From: Rickettsiales bacterium
GTDB taxonomy: Bacteria; Pseudomonadota; Alphaproteobacteria; Rickettsiales; Rickettsiaceae
Length of the DNA: 64,000 nucleotides
Assembly (NCBI GenBank): GCA_002402195.1
Contig: NVVL01000003.1
Location: forward strand, 1-64,000
Direction: 5' to 3'
The notes beneath the pieces were generated by a model. It did not search any database and had not been told where the DNA came from. It saw nothing but the letters and a program-made list of their open reading frames with translations. The position numbers and the translations under genes were made by a program. Positions 19,895 to 30,070 of the stretch are shown here, one piece after another. Each line of letters starts with the position of its first letter. Positions within the stretch are counted from its first letter, which is position 1.

Positions 19895-22800
19895 ATGTCC
19901 AAAGACAATTCTGAAAATGCAATAGATACTCCGAGTATTTTCGATGTAGCAATAGAAAGGCGAGCCCTTTCGCTAAGTGAGATTCAGGCTTTTTCTGAAT
20001 TTGCTCAAAGCCTCAGAGATAAAAATTCAGATGCGTCAATATCACTTGCAAAATATGTCAGGGAAACCTTTTTTAAGGGTCAAAATATCGTAGTAGTTCC
20101 GGATTTAACCGGCTTAGAGCTTGAGGATCTCAACCTAAAAAACGTAGATTTTTCGGGCAGCGTGATAAGAAATACTAGATTCACCAGGTGCGACTTAACT
20201 GACTCCGTATTTTGCGACACTGACCTGAATGGAGCATTTTTTGACAGCACAAAACTAAAGAATATTGATTTCAGAGGCGCAAATCTTGTAAATTGTGAGT
20301 TCGGAGAGAGCTATGGCCACCTTGCCCCCAGCGAAATGGATGAGTTTAGCTCGGGCATAAAATTCAGCATCACAGCCGATCTTGGGCGGAGATATGCGGA
20401 TATTAAAAGTAATAATCATCGGTTGTTAGAGCGTCAAAACTTACGAGCCGCCAAGCAAGGGGAAATAGATAGAGCATATTCCGAACTTACTTTTGTGCAA
20501 AGAGTCAGGTCGCTGAGCAATGCCTCCACCGGATATGATTATTACGATAATCTTACAGCTGAACTCGCTAATATGCAAAAGGGGCTATACCCAAAGGAAT
20601 ATATCATGCATGAGAGCTTCCAGAGAGTGTTTGGAAGCCAGGGCTCCTACTTCGATCCTTGTTATATGCGGGGTAGCGGGGCCACAGAGCGCGGGCAGGA
20701 GAAGCGATATATCAGAACCGACCGGGCGGAAATGGAGGCGTATCTTGCTGAATTAAAGAGTAATCCTAAGTTAATATTGAATGATTTTGTAAGGCAGCGT
20801 CATAATGCTGCTTATCCTAATGAAATGATCGATGATGCAGTGATTGTCCATGCTGATTGTTCCAGCCGCGTTGGGCTGGATAATGAATGGATACTGGCAG
20901 ATTTTAGCGGGCTCAATTTCACTGGCGCGAATTTGCAATCGGTGAATTTTGCCGGGGCAAATTTTACCGGGGAGAATTCGGAGGGTACTGTATTCACGAA
21001 GGCCAATATAAGCAATAGTAGCTTCGAGGGTGCTATTCTTGATAATGCACAGTTTATAGACACCACTGCTATAGATGCTAATTTCTTTGACGCCGATATC
21101 GCAGCAGAAATCACCGGTTCAGATTTTACCAGAGCCTATATGGCAAATTCCAGAGCCCATACACCAAATTTCGGAGATGCTGAAGTTGCTAGCGGAACTG
21201 GTGCTAACGCTGGTGTTCGTATTAAGGAATCAATCTTTAATTTTGCAGATATCAGCAATGCAAACTGGGACGGAATTACGATTGAAGACTCCACATTCAA
21301 CTATGCTAATCTTGAGGGAGTTTCCCTTGCCAGCGCAACGATCCGGCAGACTAAGATGCAGCACGCAAATTTGAGCAGAGCAATCTTAAAAGAAGCAACT
21401 TTAATTGAAGTTGACCTAGAAAATGCCAGGTTGGAGCAAGTTAATGCTTTCAAAGTCACGATTCAAAAGTCAGTCCTCCGGAATATTTCAGCAAGAGAGA
21501 TCAATCTATCAGAGGCAGATCTTGATGAGTTTTGCACCCTTGACGGGGCAGATCTGACGCAAGCTATAATGAAAAAAGCAAAAGCCGACAAAGTAAGCTT
21601 TATTAACGCACAAATGTCAGGAATTCAGGCAAGTGAAGCTTCTTTTCAAGGCGCAAACTTCCAAAATGCACAGTTAAGATTCGCTCAAATGCAAGAGGCC
21701 AAATTGAATGATGCAAAAGCACATAATGTCGACATGACTGGGGCGGATCTTACCTATATCGAAGCACAAAGAGCAGATTTTGCAAACGCGAATCTAGAAG
21801 CAATCCAAGCTAGCAGAGCAAATCTAACAGATGCCGTGATGGAGGGCGCAGATATAAGGGCAGCTTGCTTTAGAAATGCTTTGTTAGAGCGGGTTAATCT
21901 TCATAAAGCCAAGATAAATCCTCTGACAGATATCAGCAATAGTAACATCGATGGTGCAAGCGGAACTCTTGAAACTGAAGAAGGGGAGAATATCTCCATC
22001 AAAGACAAAAAAACCCAAGATGATCTAGTGCATTCGGCCAAAGAAACAGGGATGTTTCGAAGAGTGGCAGGCGGATTGCTCTCTGTTGTAGCCTGGGGAG
22101 CCAAAAAAGCAGCTCCTTATATGCGTCAGATATTCAGCTCAAAAACTGGGAAAATCGCCGGAGCCATTATCCTTGGAGCAGCCCTTGCTGTCGGCGCTGG
22201 CTGGGGGCTTGCTGCAATCGGCGCTGCAACCGGAATTATAGTCGGCGGAGCTGCAATAGCTGGATTAGTTGGCGCCGGGATTGGCTGGAAATCAGGAAAC
22301 AAAGCAGCCCAGAATTTCGGCATAACCGGAGCTATTGCAACTGGGTTTGGTGCTTATTATGGAGGGGCCCCTGGTGCTGCAATGGCAGCCACAGCCTCGG
22401 TTGCAGCTAATGTGATTGTCAGAGGCGCAGTAGGGCGCAGCATAGATGAGGGGATTGGCGATGGGGTGGAATATGCCGCTAATAGGCTTGATGATTTGTC
22501 CTCTAATATTGGTTTATCACGTGAACAGCAGCTCGCTCTGAAAGCCCATCAGCAAGCCGAGATGCACTATATTCACCCGCAAGAAATAGACTCCCCAGTT
22601 CGCAGCTCAGCTCAAGGCTCCTTGTGGCGCGATCAATATAATAATGAACGTATAAAACAGGCAGCTCGCAGCAAGCAAGCAAGCCCTTCAGCAAGCCCTC
22701 CGCCACCCCATTCAGACAGTGCAAAATCTGCAGAAGCAGAGAGTTCCAGCGGGCAGGGCGCAGCAGCGAATGCAGAATCACAACCAAAGTCGCAACCACA

Positions 22801-22912
22801 GCCACAAGAGCCGCCACTTGCAAAAGCGAGCAAAAAAGTCAGCCATGTTGAAAGAACGGCTAAAAAAGAGGTGGATAAGAAAGAGTCAAAAATTTCTAGA
22901 AATACGGGGTGA
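19895..22912 (+). CDS. Large pentapeptide-repeat protein with a C-terminal glycine-zipper-like hydrophobic domain
   Basis: Many A(D/N)LXX repeats (LNFTGANLQSVNFAGANFTG); then GKIAGAIILGAALAVGAGWGLAAIGAATGIIVGGAAIAGLVGAGIGW. The ORF track starts at 19865 but the MSKDNSEN start at 19895 is more likely. Confidence 0.9.
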   Translation: MSKDNSENAIDTPSIFDVAIERRALSLSEIQAFSEFAQSLRDKNSDASISLAKYVRETFFKGQNIVVVPDLTGLELEDLNLKNVDFSGSVIRNTRFTRCDLTDSVFCDTDLNGAFFDSTKLKNIDFRGANLVNCEFGESYGHLAPSEMDEFSSGIKFSITADLGRRYADIKSNNHRLLERQNLRAAKQGEIDRAYSELTFVQRVRSLSNASTGYDYYDNLTAELANMQKGLYPKEYIMHESFQRVFGSQGSYFDPCYMRGSGATERGQEKRYIRTDRAEMEAYLAELKSNPKLILNDFVRQRHNAAYPNEMIDDAVIVHADCSSRVGLDNEWILADFSGLNFTGANLQSVNFAGANFTGENSEGTVFTKANISNSSFEGAILDNAQFIDTTAIDANFFDADIAAEITGSDFTRAYMANSRAHTPNFGDAEVASGTGANAGVRIKESIFNFADISNANWDGITIEDSTFNYANLEGVSLASATIRQTKMQHANLSRAILKEATLIEVDLENARLEQVNAFKVTIQKSVLRNISAREINLSEADLDEFCTLDGADLTQAIMKKAKADKVSFINAQMSGIQASEASFQGANFQNAQLRFAQMQEAKLNDAKAHNVDMTGADLTYIEAQRADFANANLEAIQASRANLTDAVMEGADIRAACFRNALLERVNLHKAKINPLTDISNSNIDGASGTLETEEGENISIKDKKTQDDLVHSAKETGMFRRVAGGLLSVVAWGAKKAAPYMRQIFSSKTGKIAGAIILGAALAVGAGWGLAAIGAATGIIVGGAAIAGLVGAGIGWKSGNKAAQNFGITGAIATGFGAYYGGAPGAAMAATASVAANVIVRGAVGRSIDEGIGDGVEYAANRLDDLSSNIGLSREQQLALKAHQQAEMHYIHPQEIDSPVRSSAQGSLWRDQYNNERIKQAARSKQASPSASPPPPHSDSAKSAEAESSSGQGAAANAESQPKSQPQPQEPPLAKASKKVSHVERTAKKEVDKKESKISRNTG

Positions 22913-23005
22913 TATGGTGGTGTTTTAGGCCTGCGGACGTAGCTTCTTACAAAAGGAAAAAATCTCCCTATAAATTGAATTATAACTGTAATACTAACTA
23001 CACTA

Positions 23006-23043
23006 CTAAAAAAAGCGCGCTACAACTAATAGATGTAGCGCGC
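23006..23043 (-). terminator. Rho-independent terminator-like hairpin
   Basis: Perfect 10-bp stem gcgcgctaca (23015-23024) / tgtagcgcgc (23034-23043) followed on the minus strand by a T run, 30 bp past the stop of the 23073-23711 gene. Confidence 0.8.
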
Positions 23044-23072
23044 CGTTCAATGCAGGTTTCCTATGTCAATTC

Positions 23073-23711
23073 CTATACCAATATATTCAGCTCATCGTCG
23101 TTTGAATCATCGGTAGGTTTGTCGTCCTTATTTTCTTCGGGTGCATCTTCTTCACCGCTCCAGCTTCCGTGGCCAGTATTGCCACCTTCATTTTCGTCGC
23201 TGTCTGAAACAGCAAGCAAGGCAGAGTTTGTGATTGAGGTTTTTAATGCAAATTCCTGGTCTGTGCTGGGCGCCGGAGCTGCAATGGCAAAAGCCGCTAT
23301 AGCCCCTTTGTTTAAGGCGGTCTCTAAGGTTAAAATGGCGGAGTTTATAGCAAGTTTAGAAGCGGAATCCTCCACGCCAAGCGAGGCCATGATTTGTCTG
23401 ATGCCAGTTTCATAATCAGTCTTTATAGTTTGGTTAAGCTCCGCAAAGTTTCGGTTTAAAACGCTGAATGGCTTGTTGCCATAGCTGCCCACAAAACCAG
23501 AAAGCTTGGAGCCGGAAGAATTCTGTCTCCCTTTATAGTTGTTATTATAGGTGCTAGATTTAACGCCGCTTTTGATTTTTAAAGCTTGCTCAGACGCGCT
23601 GTCAGCAATTTCTGCTGCAGAAATTTTTACATTCGAAATAACTTTAGATATATCCTTTTCCAAGGATGTCTTTTGTATTCCGTATAAAGCATTTCCTGAT
23701 AATAATTTCAT
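23073..23711 (-). CDS. Hypothetical protein with an acidic C-terminal tail
   Basis: 212-aa ORF followed by a terminator; no family recognised. Confidence 0.6.
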   Translation of the reverse strand: MKLLSGNALYGIQKTSLEKDISKVISNVKISAAEIADSASEQALKIKSGVKSSTYNNNYKGRQNSSGSKLSGFVGSYGNKPFSVLNRNFAELNQTIKTDYETGIRQIMASLGVEDSASKLAINSAILTLETALNKGAIAAFAIAAPAPSTDQEFALKTSITNSALLAVSDSDENEGGNTGHGSWSGEEDAPEENKDDKPTDDSNDDELNILV

Positions 23712-24087
23712 TTCTACTCCTATGTTTTTATCGTCCTAATAGCTTACTTAGTATTAGTTAAGCAATAATCGTGCCATATGTAAAAAAAACTTAATAATTA
23801 AATGATTTTTTTACGCACAAAACAAACTTGTCAGAGATATATTGAATGTTATTAATTGTTTTGTGATTAGATGAGCGAATTTTTTGCCATCAATTAATAT
23901 AGGAAGAATAATAACACAATTTCAACCGTATGTCAAGTGGCTGCGTCATTTACAAGCTTGAGAAATATGATGCCTGTAGCTCTGAGCGTAAGTAGAGCTG
24001 CGCTTTATTGATGGATGTTAGTTGTACGGGTTTACTTGATAGAGCTATTACTTAGAAGCTTTACTGGCAGGCTTAGAATCTTCCCAC

Positions 24088-24909
24088 CTATCTACCAAGC
24101 ACATAGACAAATACGAATAGGAACAGCCATACCACATCCACAAAGTGCCAGTACCAAGCTGCAAATTCGAAGCCCAAATGACCGTTACCAGAGAGGAAAT
24201 GCCCCTTCCTTGCCCTGAAAAAACAGACTATAAGGAAGATTGTTCCAACTATTATATGCACCCCGTGAAAGCCAGTTGCCAAATAAAAATTAGCTGCATA
24301 GACCCCATCACTCAAGCCGAACCTTGCATGATAATATTCATAGGCTTGCAGCATACTGAAACTCATACCAAGCAATATCGTGATTCCAAGAGCAATAACG
24401 GAATTTTTCTGATCGTTATTCTTAATCGCATGATGAGCCCAAGTGACGCTAGTTCCAGATAAAAGTAATATCAGCGTATTAATGAACGGAATATCCCATG
24501 GATCAAAGGTTTTAATCCCCTCTGGCGGCCAGGAGCCTTCGGAGATTACCCATAAACCATCCATGATTCCGGTAGGGAATATACTTACATAAAAAATAGA
24601 GAAGAAAAATGCAAAAAAGAACATAATTTCAGACAGGATGAATATCGACATCCCGATTCTCAGCCCCATTTGCACTTCGTTTGTATGATGTTTGCCCACG
24701 CGCCCTTCGGTAATAACATCGCTCCACCAGTTTGCTGCGCAATATATGACAGACAATATAGCCCCCGTCAAAAGCAAGGCGCCACCAGTATATTCATGCA
24801 TAATTGCTGTGAGCCCCAAAACCAAAGCCATCATTGAAAATGCTGTTAGGATAGGCCACGGGCTGAGATCAACTAGATGAAAAGGATGTTGTTTGGGTTG
24901 CATTCTCAT
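24088..24909 (-). CDS. Cytochrome c oxidase subunit III
   Basis: MQPKQHPFHLVDLSPWPILTAFSMM... ATGFHGVHIIVGTIFLIVCFFRARKGHF...GFEFAAWYWHFVDVVWLFLFVFVYVLG. Confidence 0.98.
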   Translation of the reverse strand: MRMQPKQHPFHLVDLSPWPILTAFSMMALVLGLTAIMHEYTGGALLLTGAILSVIYCAANWWSDVITEGRVGKHHTNEVQMGLRIGMSIFILSEIMFFFAFFFSIFYVSIFPTGIMDGLWVISEGSWPPEGIKTFDPWDIPFINTLILLLSGTSVTWAHHAIKNNDQKNSVIALGITILLGMSFSMLQAYEYYHARFGLSDGVYAANFYLATGFHGVHIIVGTIFLIVCFFRARKGHFLSGNGHLGFEFAAWYWHFVDVVWLFLFVFVYVLGR

Positions 24910-24963
24910 TACCTTAATATGCGCATAATATAATTATAATATTATTATAATCGCCGAATGAAA

Positions 24964-25521
24964 CTAAAGTCCATTATTTTTTGCATCAGGAAGGTCTCGC
25001 ACCTTAAAGAAACTATAAGACAGGGTAATTCTGTTAACATCGTCCATTTCTGGGTCGTCTTCTATTGCTGGATCTACAAAAAACGAAACCGGCATCAGTA
25101 CCTTTTGACCAGCTCTGAGTAGCTGCTCTTCAAAACAGAAACAATGAATCTTCACAAAATATTTCCCAGCCTTAAACGGTGTGACATTATATATAGATGT
25201 TCCGATGATGTCATGGTCGCTCAGATTCTCAGACTCGTAAAATATCAAAGTATTCTCCCCGGTGACCACCTCCGCGCTGCGATGTTTGGGGATAAAGCGC
25301 CATGGGAGTTTTGAGTCAATATTTGCATCGAATTCTACTAGGATTTTACGCTTTCCTTTGGCCACCAGCGCATATGGATTCACCCGCTGCGTCGTGCCGC
25401 CATATCCAGTTGCTTTGCAAAATAAATTATAAATTGGAACTGATGCTAAGGTCAGAATCATCATGCTCAGCAGCAAACACAGAACGGCTATTACGATATC
25501 TTTATTTGATTTAGCACCCAT
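24964..25521 (-). CDS. ctaG: Cytochrome c oxidase assembly protein CtaG/Cox11
   Basis: [50 protein letters not shown]. Confidence 0.96.
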   Translation of the reverse strand: MGAKSNKDIVIAVLCLLLSMMILTLASVPIYNLFCKATGYGGTTQRVNPYALVAKGKRKILVEFDANIDSKLPWRFIPKHRSAEVVTGENTLIFYESENLSDHDIIGTSIYNVTPFKAGKYFVKIHCFCFEEQLLRAGQKVLMPVSFFVDPAIEDDPEMDDVNRITLSYSFFKVRDLPDAKNNGL

Positions 25522-26256
25522 TTAAAGCCCCTTTTTACTAAAAGTTTGCCCAAGATATACCTCACGAACCTTGTTGCTACTAATAATATCCTCCGGCTTG
25601 CCTTCCATTAGTATCTTTCCATCATAGACGATATATGCACGATCGACAATGTCCAAAGTATCTCGCACATTATGATCTGTGATAAGCACGCCGATATTCC
25701 TGTCTTTTAAATGTGAAACAAGTTGACGCACATCACGAACAGCCAGAGGGTCAATGCCGGCTAGTGGTTCATCTAGCATTATGAAATTCGGCTTGGTTGC
25801 AAGCGCCCTTGCGATCTCCAAACGTCGCCGCTCCCCGCCAGAGAGGGTTCCGGCAAATTTGTTTTTCAGGTGACTTATTGAAAATTCATCCAAAAGCTCC
25901 TCTGTTTTTGAGACGATTTCATCTTCATCAGTATAGGCAATCTCTAAAATTGCTTTGATGTTGTCTTGCACAGTCAAACCCTTGAATACAGAAGGTTCTT
26001 GAGGTAAGTAAGCAATGCCGAGCCTTCCTCTTAAATATATTGGAAGATTCGTTATGTCTTGTTGATTCAGCAATATTTGCCCCAGATCAGGCTTCACAAG
26101 GCCAATCGTGATGGAAAATAAAGTAGTTTTCCCGGCGCCATTAGGGCCAAAAAGCCCAACAGCCTCGCCTTGCTCCAAATGATAGCTAACCCCGCGCAGG
26201 ACGGCTTGTTTATCATAAGATTTAGAGATATTTTGAATGATTAATTTGTTTTTCAT
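25522..26256 (-). CDS. lptB: LPS export ABC transporter ATP-binding protein LptB
   Basis: [56 protein letters not shown]. Confidence 0.96.
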   Translation of the reverse strand: MKNKLIIQNISKSYDKQAVLRGVSYHLEQGEAVGLFGPNGAGKTTLFSITIGLVKPDLGQILLNQQDITNLPIYLRGRLGIAYLPQEPSVFKGLTVQDNIKAILEIAYTDEDEIVSKTEELLDEFSISHLKNKFAGTLSGGERRRLEIARALATKPNFIMLDEPLAGIDPLAVRDVRQLVSHLKDRNIGVLITDHNVRDTLDIVDRAYIVYDGKILMEGKPEDIISSNKVREVYLGQTFSKKGL

Positions 26257-26258
26257 CG

Positions 26259-26693
26259 TTATTTTTTGTGATTGATCGCCTTAAAATTACCCGAATATAC
26301 CAATTTGTCTGTTGCTAATATATTATCTTTTTGTTGTAACATGACATTGCCCGTCAGAGTAAGCTTTTTTGTTTTATTGTCGAATATTCCGCGATCAGCT
26401 ATGGCAATTTCTTCAGAACATGGTTTTATGAGCTTTAATTTGGAGGGAATAACTATTTTAACAATATCCTTTTTCCCGTTAATCGTGCCATATAATATAG
26501 TAAGTTTTGAAGTTGTGAGCTTGTAGTCGTTAAAACTCGCTTCAACGGAACCTGTGAAACTGGCTGAAGAATCGTCTTTTTTTATGGTCAGATTGTCCGA
26601 ATCAATACGCAAACGCTCATCAGAGAGAGCATGGTAAGATAGCGGGGATATATAGATGAGGAATATGACTAATCTTTTTAAAATCAAACTCAT
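26259..26693 (-). CDS. lptA: LptA/OstA-like protein
   Basis: [41 protein letters not shown]...[30 protein letters not shown]; directly upstream of lptB. Confidence 0.85.
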   Translation of the reverse strand: MSLILKRLVIFLIYISPLSYHALSDERLRIDSDNLTIKKDDSSASFTGSVEASFNDYKLTTSKLTILYGTINGKKDIVKIVIPSKLKLIKPCSEEIAIADRGIFDNKTKKLTLTGNVMLQQKDNILATDKLVYSGNFKAINHKK

Positions 26694-26708
26694 TTATTTG
26701 TTCATGAT

Positions 26709-27338
26709 TTATTTATTCGTAGCTTTAAAACTGAAAGATTTTACATCGCTTTCAAACTTGATATTACCTTCAAATTTAATATCATCACTGGAGCCCAGAG
26801 CTTTGAACTTGTCAGCCTTTATATTTGAATCCTTCAGCGTGACCGACACCGCGCTATTGCTGGATATATCTTTATTATTCAAACTAATCTGGATTTCGTC
26901 ACTATTAAAAATGGTATTCTCGTTTAAGGTCACGTATACATCTTGTTTTAGAGTCACAAGTTTCGTGCTCATATCTATCGTACCAGCAGCGGCCCTCATC
27001 TTCAAACCGCCGGCTTTGAGAGAACAATCCCCCTCAACTCTGTTTAGCTGATATTTATTATCCGAGTTCCTCGTGACATTCTCAGCAATTATCTTATATG
27101 GCGTTAAATCCTTACTCACCCCTTCAAAAATCGAATGATTTATGCTGAGTGTATGGTTCTTGCTTAGCTTTGGCCGAAGAGCTAGCGAATTCGTAGAGTT
27201 TGTATTAGCATGCGAGCTGTCAAACATATCTTTGCCATATATAGTCGCTAAAATACCGATCAAAACGCAGATACCTGCGCTTAAGAACAGATATTTCAAC
27301 AGCTTTATTCTGGCTAAGATCTTGTCTGTATTTGGCAT
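26709..27338 (-). CDS. lptC: LptC-like LPS export protein
   Basis: Single TM, YKIIAENVTRNSDNKYQLNRVEG...LKMRAAAGTIDMSTKLVTLKQDV; gene order kdsD-lptC-lptA-lptB. Confidence 0.8.
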   Translation of the reverse strand: MPNTDKILARIKLLKYLFLSAGICVLIGILATIYGKDMFDSSHANTNSTNSLALRPKLSKNHTLSINHSIFEGVSKDLTPYKIIAENVTRNSDNKYQLNRVEGDCSLKAGGLKMRAAAGTIDMSTKLVTLKQDVYVTLNENTIFNSDEIQISLNNKDISSNSAVSVTLKDSNIKADKFKALGSSDDIKFEGNIKFESDVKSFSFKATNK

Positions 27339-28316
27339 TTAACTCACCCCAGCCTTTAATATGTCATGAATATGCACCACGCCAACCAGCAACCCATCCT
27401 CAAGCACCGGCAGGGCGGTGATGGATTTGTCATTCATAATGAACAAAGCCTCAGTAGCCAGGGCATTGGGGCTTATGCTTTGAAAAGATGGGGTCATAAC
27501 ATCTTTCGCGCTTATTTTAGACAAATCACCCCCTATATGCCGGCGCAAATCGCCATCCGTGATGATTCCAAGCATAGTTTTGCTCTCATCCACTATCACG
27601 GCGCATCCCAGGCATTTACTGTTCATTTTGATGATTACATCCGCAAAAGCATCGCCTCCGGATACCACAGGAAGCTGCTCGCCGGAATTCATGATATCTT
27701 GCACTTTCAACAAATTAGCGCCAATCTTGCCGCCCGGGTGGAAATTCTTGAAATCCTCCTTCGTGAAATCTTTGGCCTCATGAAGAGCCGTGACTATGGA
27801 GTCTCCAAGAGAAAGCGTCATTAGGGCAGATGTAGTGGGCGCTGCAATTGCGGAAGATTCCTTCTGAGTTGGTAGTTTTAGTAAAAAATCGCTGTTCTTG
27901 GCAAGGGTTGAGCCTTCCTTCATCGTGATGGAAGCAATTTTGATGTTATATCTCTTACAATAATCGATAGTATCAAATAGCTCTTTGGTCTCCCCAGAAT
28001 TTGACAACATAATCACTAAATCTGCCTTTGTGATCATGCCCAAATCGCCATGGCTAGCCTCGGCCGGATGGGTGAAAAATGCAGGCGTTCCCGTGGATGC
28101 AAGGCTTGCTGCGATTTTTTTTGCTATATAACCACTCTTCCCCATCCCAACTAGAATTACGCGGCCTTTTAGCGCCAGGATGCAATCTATCAGCGGGGCA
28201 AAGTCAGCTGGGATGTTTTTTGCCAAAACCGCAAGAGCATCTCCTTGGCTTGTGATTACGTTATGTGCTATATCTGTATGTTTCATATGCGTATGTTTCA
28301 TATGTGTATGTTTCAT
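27339..28316 (-). CDS. kdsD: Arabinose-5-phosphate isomerase KdsD/KpsF
   Basis: GRVILVGMGKSGYIAKKIAASLASTGTPAFFTHPAEASHGDLGM, tandem CBS domains. Confidence 0.95.
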   Translation of the reverse strand: MKHTHMKHTHMKHTDIAHNVITSQGDALAVLAKNIPADFAPLIDCILALKGRVILVGMGKSGYIAKKIAASLASTGTPAFFTHPAEASHGDLGMITKADLVIMLSNSGETKELFDTIDYCKRYNIKIASITMKEGSTLAKNSDFLLKLPTQKESSAIAAPTTSALMTLSLGDSIVTALHEAKDFTKEDFKNFHPGGKIGANLLKVQDIMNSGEQLPVVSGGDAFADVIIKMNSKCLGCAVIVDESKTMLGIITDGDLRRHIGGDLSKISAKDVMTPSFQSISPNALATEALFIMNDKSITALPVLEDGLLVGVVHIHDILKAGVS

Positions 28317-28320
28317 ATCT
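28276..28320 (-). repeat. 3 x 15-bp tandem repeat covering the kdsD start codon region
   Basis: gtatgtttcatatgc / gtatgtttcatatgt / gtatgtttcatatct; encodes MKHTHMKHTHMKHTD. Confidence 0.95.
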
Positions 28321-28321
28321 T

Positions 28322-28915
28322 CTACGTGCTCATATGAGAAAATATATCGATTTCATTCCAGCCAATCAAATCTAGATTCGCTCTAGTGGGCAAGAATTCG
28401 AATAATTTATGAGCAATCTCAGTCCTGCCCGTATCTATCAATCTCTCAACCAATATCGCCCGTAGCGAATGAAGATACACCACATCACTGGCAGCATAAG
28501 CTTTTTGATGCGAGCTCAAATCCTTAGTGCCCCAGTAAGAGGATTGTTGCTGCTTTGAAAGGGTCACACCCAAATATTCTTTGCATAGATCCTTAAGCCC
28601 GTGATGGCCTGTATAGGTACGCACTAGCTTAGAGGCGATCTTTGTGCAGAATATATTTGTCAGATCAAGCTCTAAATATTTCTTTATCGCAGCAAGATCA
28701 AACCGAGCAAAATGAAATATCTTGCATCTATTCTCATCAAGAAGGATTTTCTTTAAATTCGGAGCGCTATAATCTTTGCCGTCAAACTGAACCAAGCAAG
28801 CATCACCATCACCTGTGCTTATTTGTAGAACGCATAGGCGATCACGATGCAGCATCAGCCCCATGGTTTCTGTATCAATGGCAAGATCTCCGGAAAGATC
28901 AAAATCATCTGGCAA
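28322..28915 (-). CDS. Ribonuclease D-like 3'-5' exonuclease
   Basis: LAIDTETMGLMLHRDRLCVLQISTGDGDACLV...YTGHHGLKDLCKEYLGVTLSKQQQSSYWG. Confidence 0.93.
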   Translation of the reverse strand: MPDDFDLSGDLAIDTETMGLMLHRDRLCVLQISTGDGDACLVQFDGKDYSAPNLKKILLDENRCKIFHFARFDLAAIKKYLELDLTNIFCTKIASKLVRTYTGHHGLKDLCKEYLGVTLSKQQQSSYWGTKDLSSHQKAYAASDVVYLHSLRAILVERLIDTGRTEIAHKLFEFLPTRANLDLIGWNEIDIFSHMST

Positions 28916-28964
28916 ATCGTTTTTAAATACCGTAACTCTAATAATAGCCTCCGTAATATTCGTA

Positions 28965-29345
28965 TTATTTATCTTCAGTTTTTATTGTTTTAAACAGCTT
29001 TTCCTTCGGGGAAGAAAGACCCAGTACGTTCCTGGTTTTCTCATCCAGCATATCCCTGTCTAGTGACCCGGGGCGAAGCAATTTTGTTCTATTCTCAACC
29101 TCTAGCCGTTCGGCTCGCAGTAATTCTAGCTTTTTATGAGAACTCTCAAGCTCTGCTTGTAGCGTGAAATACGCTAAAATTCCTCTGCTGCCATAAATTG
29201 AGTGGAACACAAAATATAGAAGCATCAGAAGAATAAGTGCGTTAGATAATGTTTTTCTAGTGAAATTAAATGATCTTGGCGCTCTGTATCTCATTAAAAC
29301 TAACTTATAAGTTCCTGCTTTTACCTTAAACCTTTCAACATTCAT
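28965..29345 (-). CDS. Septum formation initiator (FtsB/DivIC-like)
   Basis: Short protein with one TM followed by a coiled coil, YGSRGILAYFTLQAELESSHKKLELLRAERLEVENRTKLLRPGSLDRDMLDEKTRNVLGLSSPKE. Confidence 0.88.
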   Translation of the reverse strand: MNVERFKVKAGTYKLVLMRYRAPRSFNFTRKTLSNALILLMLLYFVFHSIYGSRGILAYFTLQAELESSHKKLELLRAERLEVENRTKLLRPGSLDRDMLDEKTRNVLGLSSPKEKLFKTIKTEDK

Positions 29346-29359
29346 TTTATACTAAATTA

Positions 29360-30067
29360 TTACAAATTGCTAATCAAATATAGAGCAACAAGCGGAGCGG
29401 TCAGAATAATACTGTCAAATCTATCTAAAACACCGCCATGACCGGGGATGATAGTTCCGCTATCTTTAATGCTAAAATGCCTTTTGAAATAGGAGATAAA
29501 CAAATCACTTAGCTGAGCAATCACGCCAAGTAGCATATAGATTATATTCAGATATATCATAGATTTAGGCAGCATATATGGCAATTGGTAGCTTGGCAGG
29601 GCAGATAGAATATTCACCACAATCATCGCAGAGAGAACACCAATACACAGGCCGCTAACTGTTTTGTTTGGGCTAAGAGATGGTGCAAGCTTCATTCCGC
29701 CAATGAGTTTTCCACCAACCATAGCCATTGTATCCACAGACCAAACAAGACAGAAAAATGAAAATAATAACCAGCCATCATCGTCAATATCAGAGATTAT
29801 AAGCAAAGAAGCAATCGGCAAAGCCACAATCGGCAAGCCTGCATATAGATGTGATGCGGATTTATTCGTCATATTGAACCATTCAAGAAGCATTAAAGCA
29901 GCAATCAGATAGATTAATATGGTAAATAGCGGTCTGTATAGGAAAATAGCGATGATAAATATCAATCCGATAGCTATTCCAGACAATATTCTTTGCATGA
30001 TATGTTCTTTATTTTTTGCTATTTTTGTCGTTTTTAGCATATTAATCATTTTTGTCATATTCATCAT
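29360..30067 (-). CDS. cdsA: Phosphatidate cytidylyltransferase
   Basis: Multi-TM; C-terminal LFISYFKRHFSIKDSGTIIPGHGGVLDRFDSIILTAP. Confidence 0.96.
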   Translation of the reverse strand: MMNMTKMINMLKTTKIAKNKEHIMQRILSGIAIGLIFIIAIFLYRPLFTILIYLIAALMLLEWFNMTNKSASHLYAGLPIVALPIASLLIISDIDDDGWLLFSFFCLVWSVDTMAMVGGKLIGGMKLAPSLSPNKTVSGLCIGVLSAMIVVNILSALPSYQLPYMLPKSMIYLNIIYMLLGVIAQLSDLFISYFKRHFSIKDSGTIIPGHGGVLDRFDSIILTAPLVALYLISNL

Positions 30068-30070
30068 TTT

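Noticed and set aside
22126-22833. Several antisense ORFs (22126-22323, 22503-22823, 22633-22833)
   Set aside because: Artefacts of the Gly/Ala-rich coding sequence of the pentapeptide protein.
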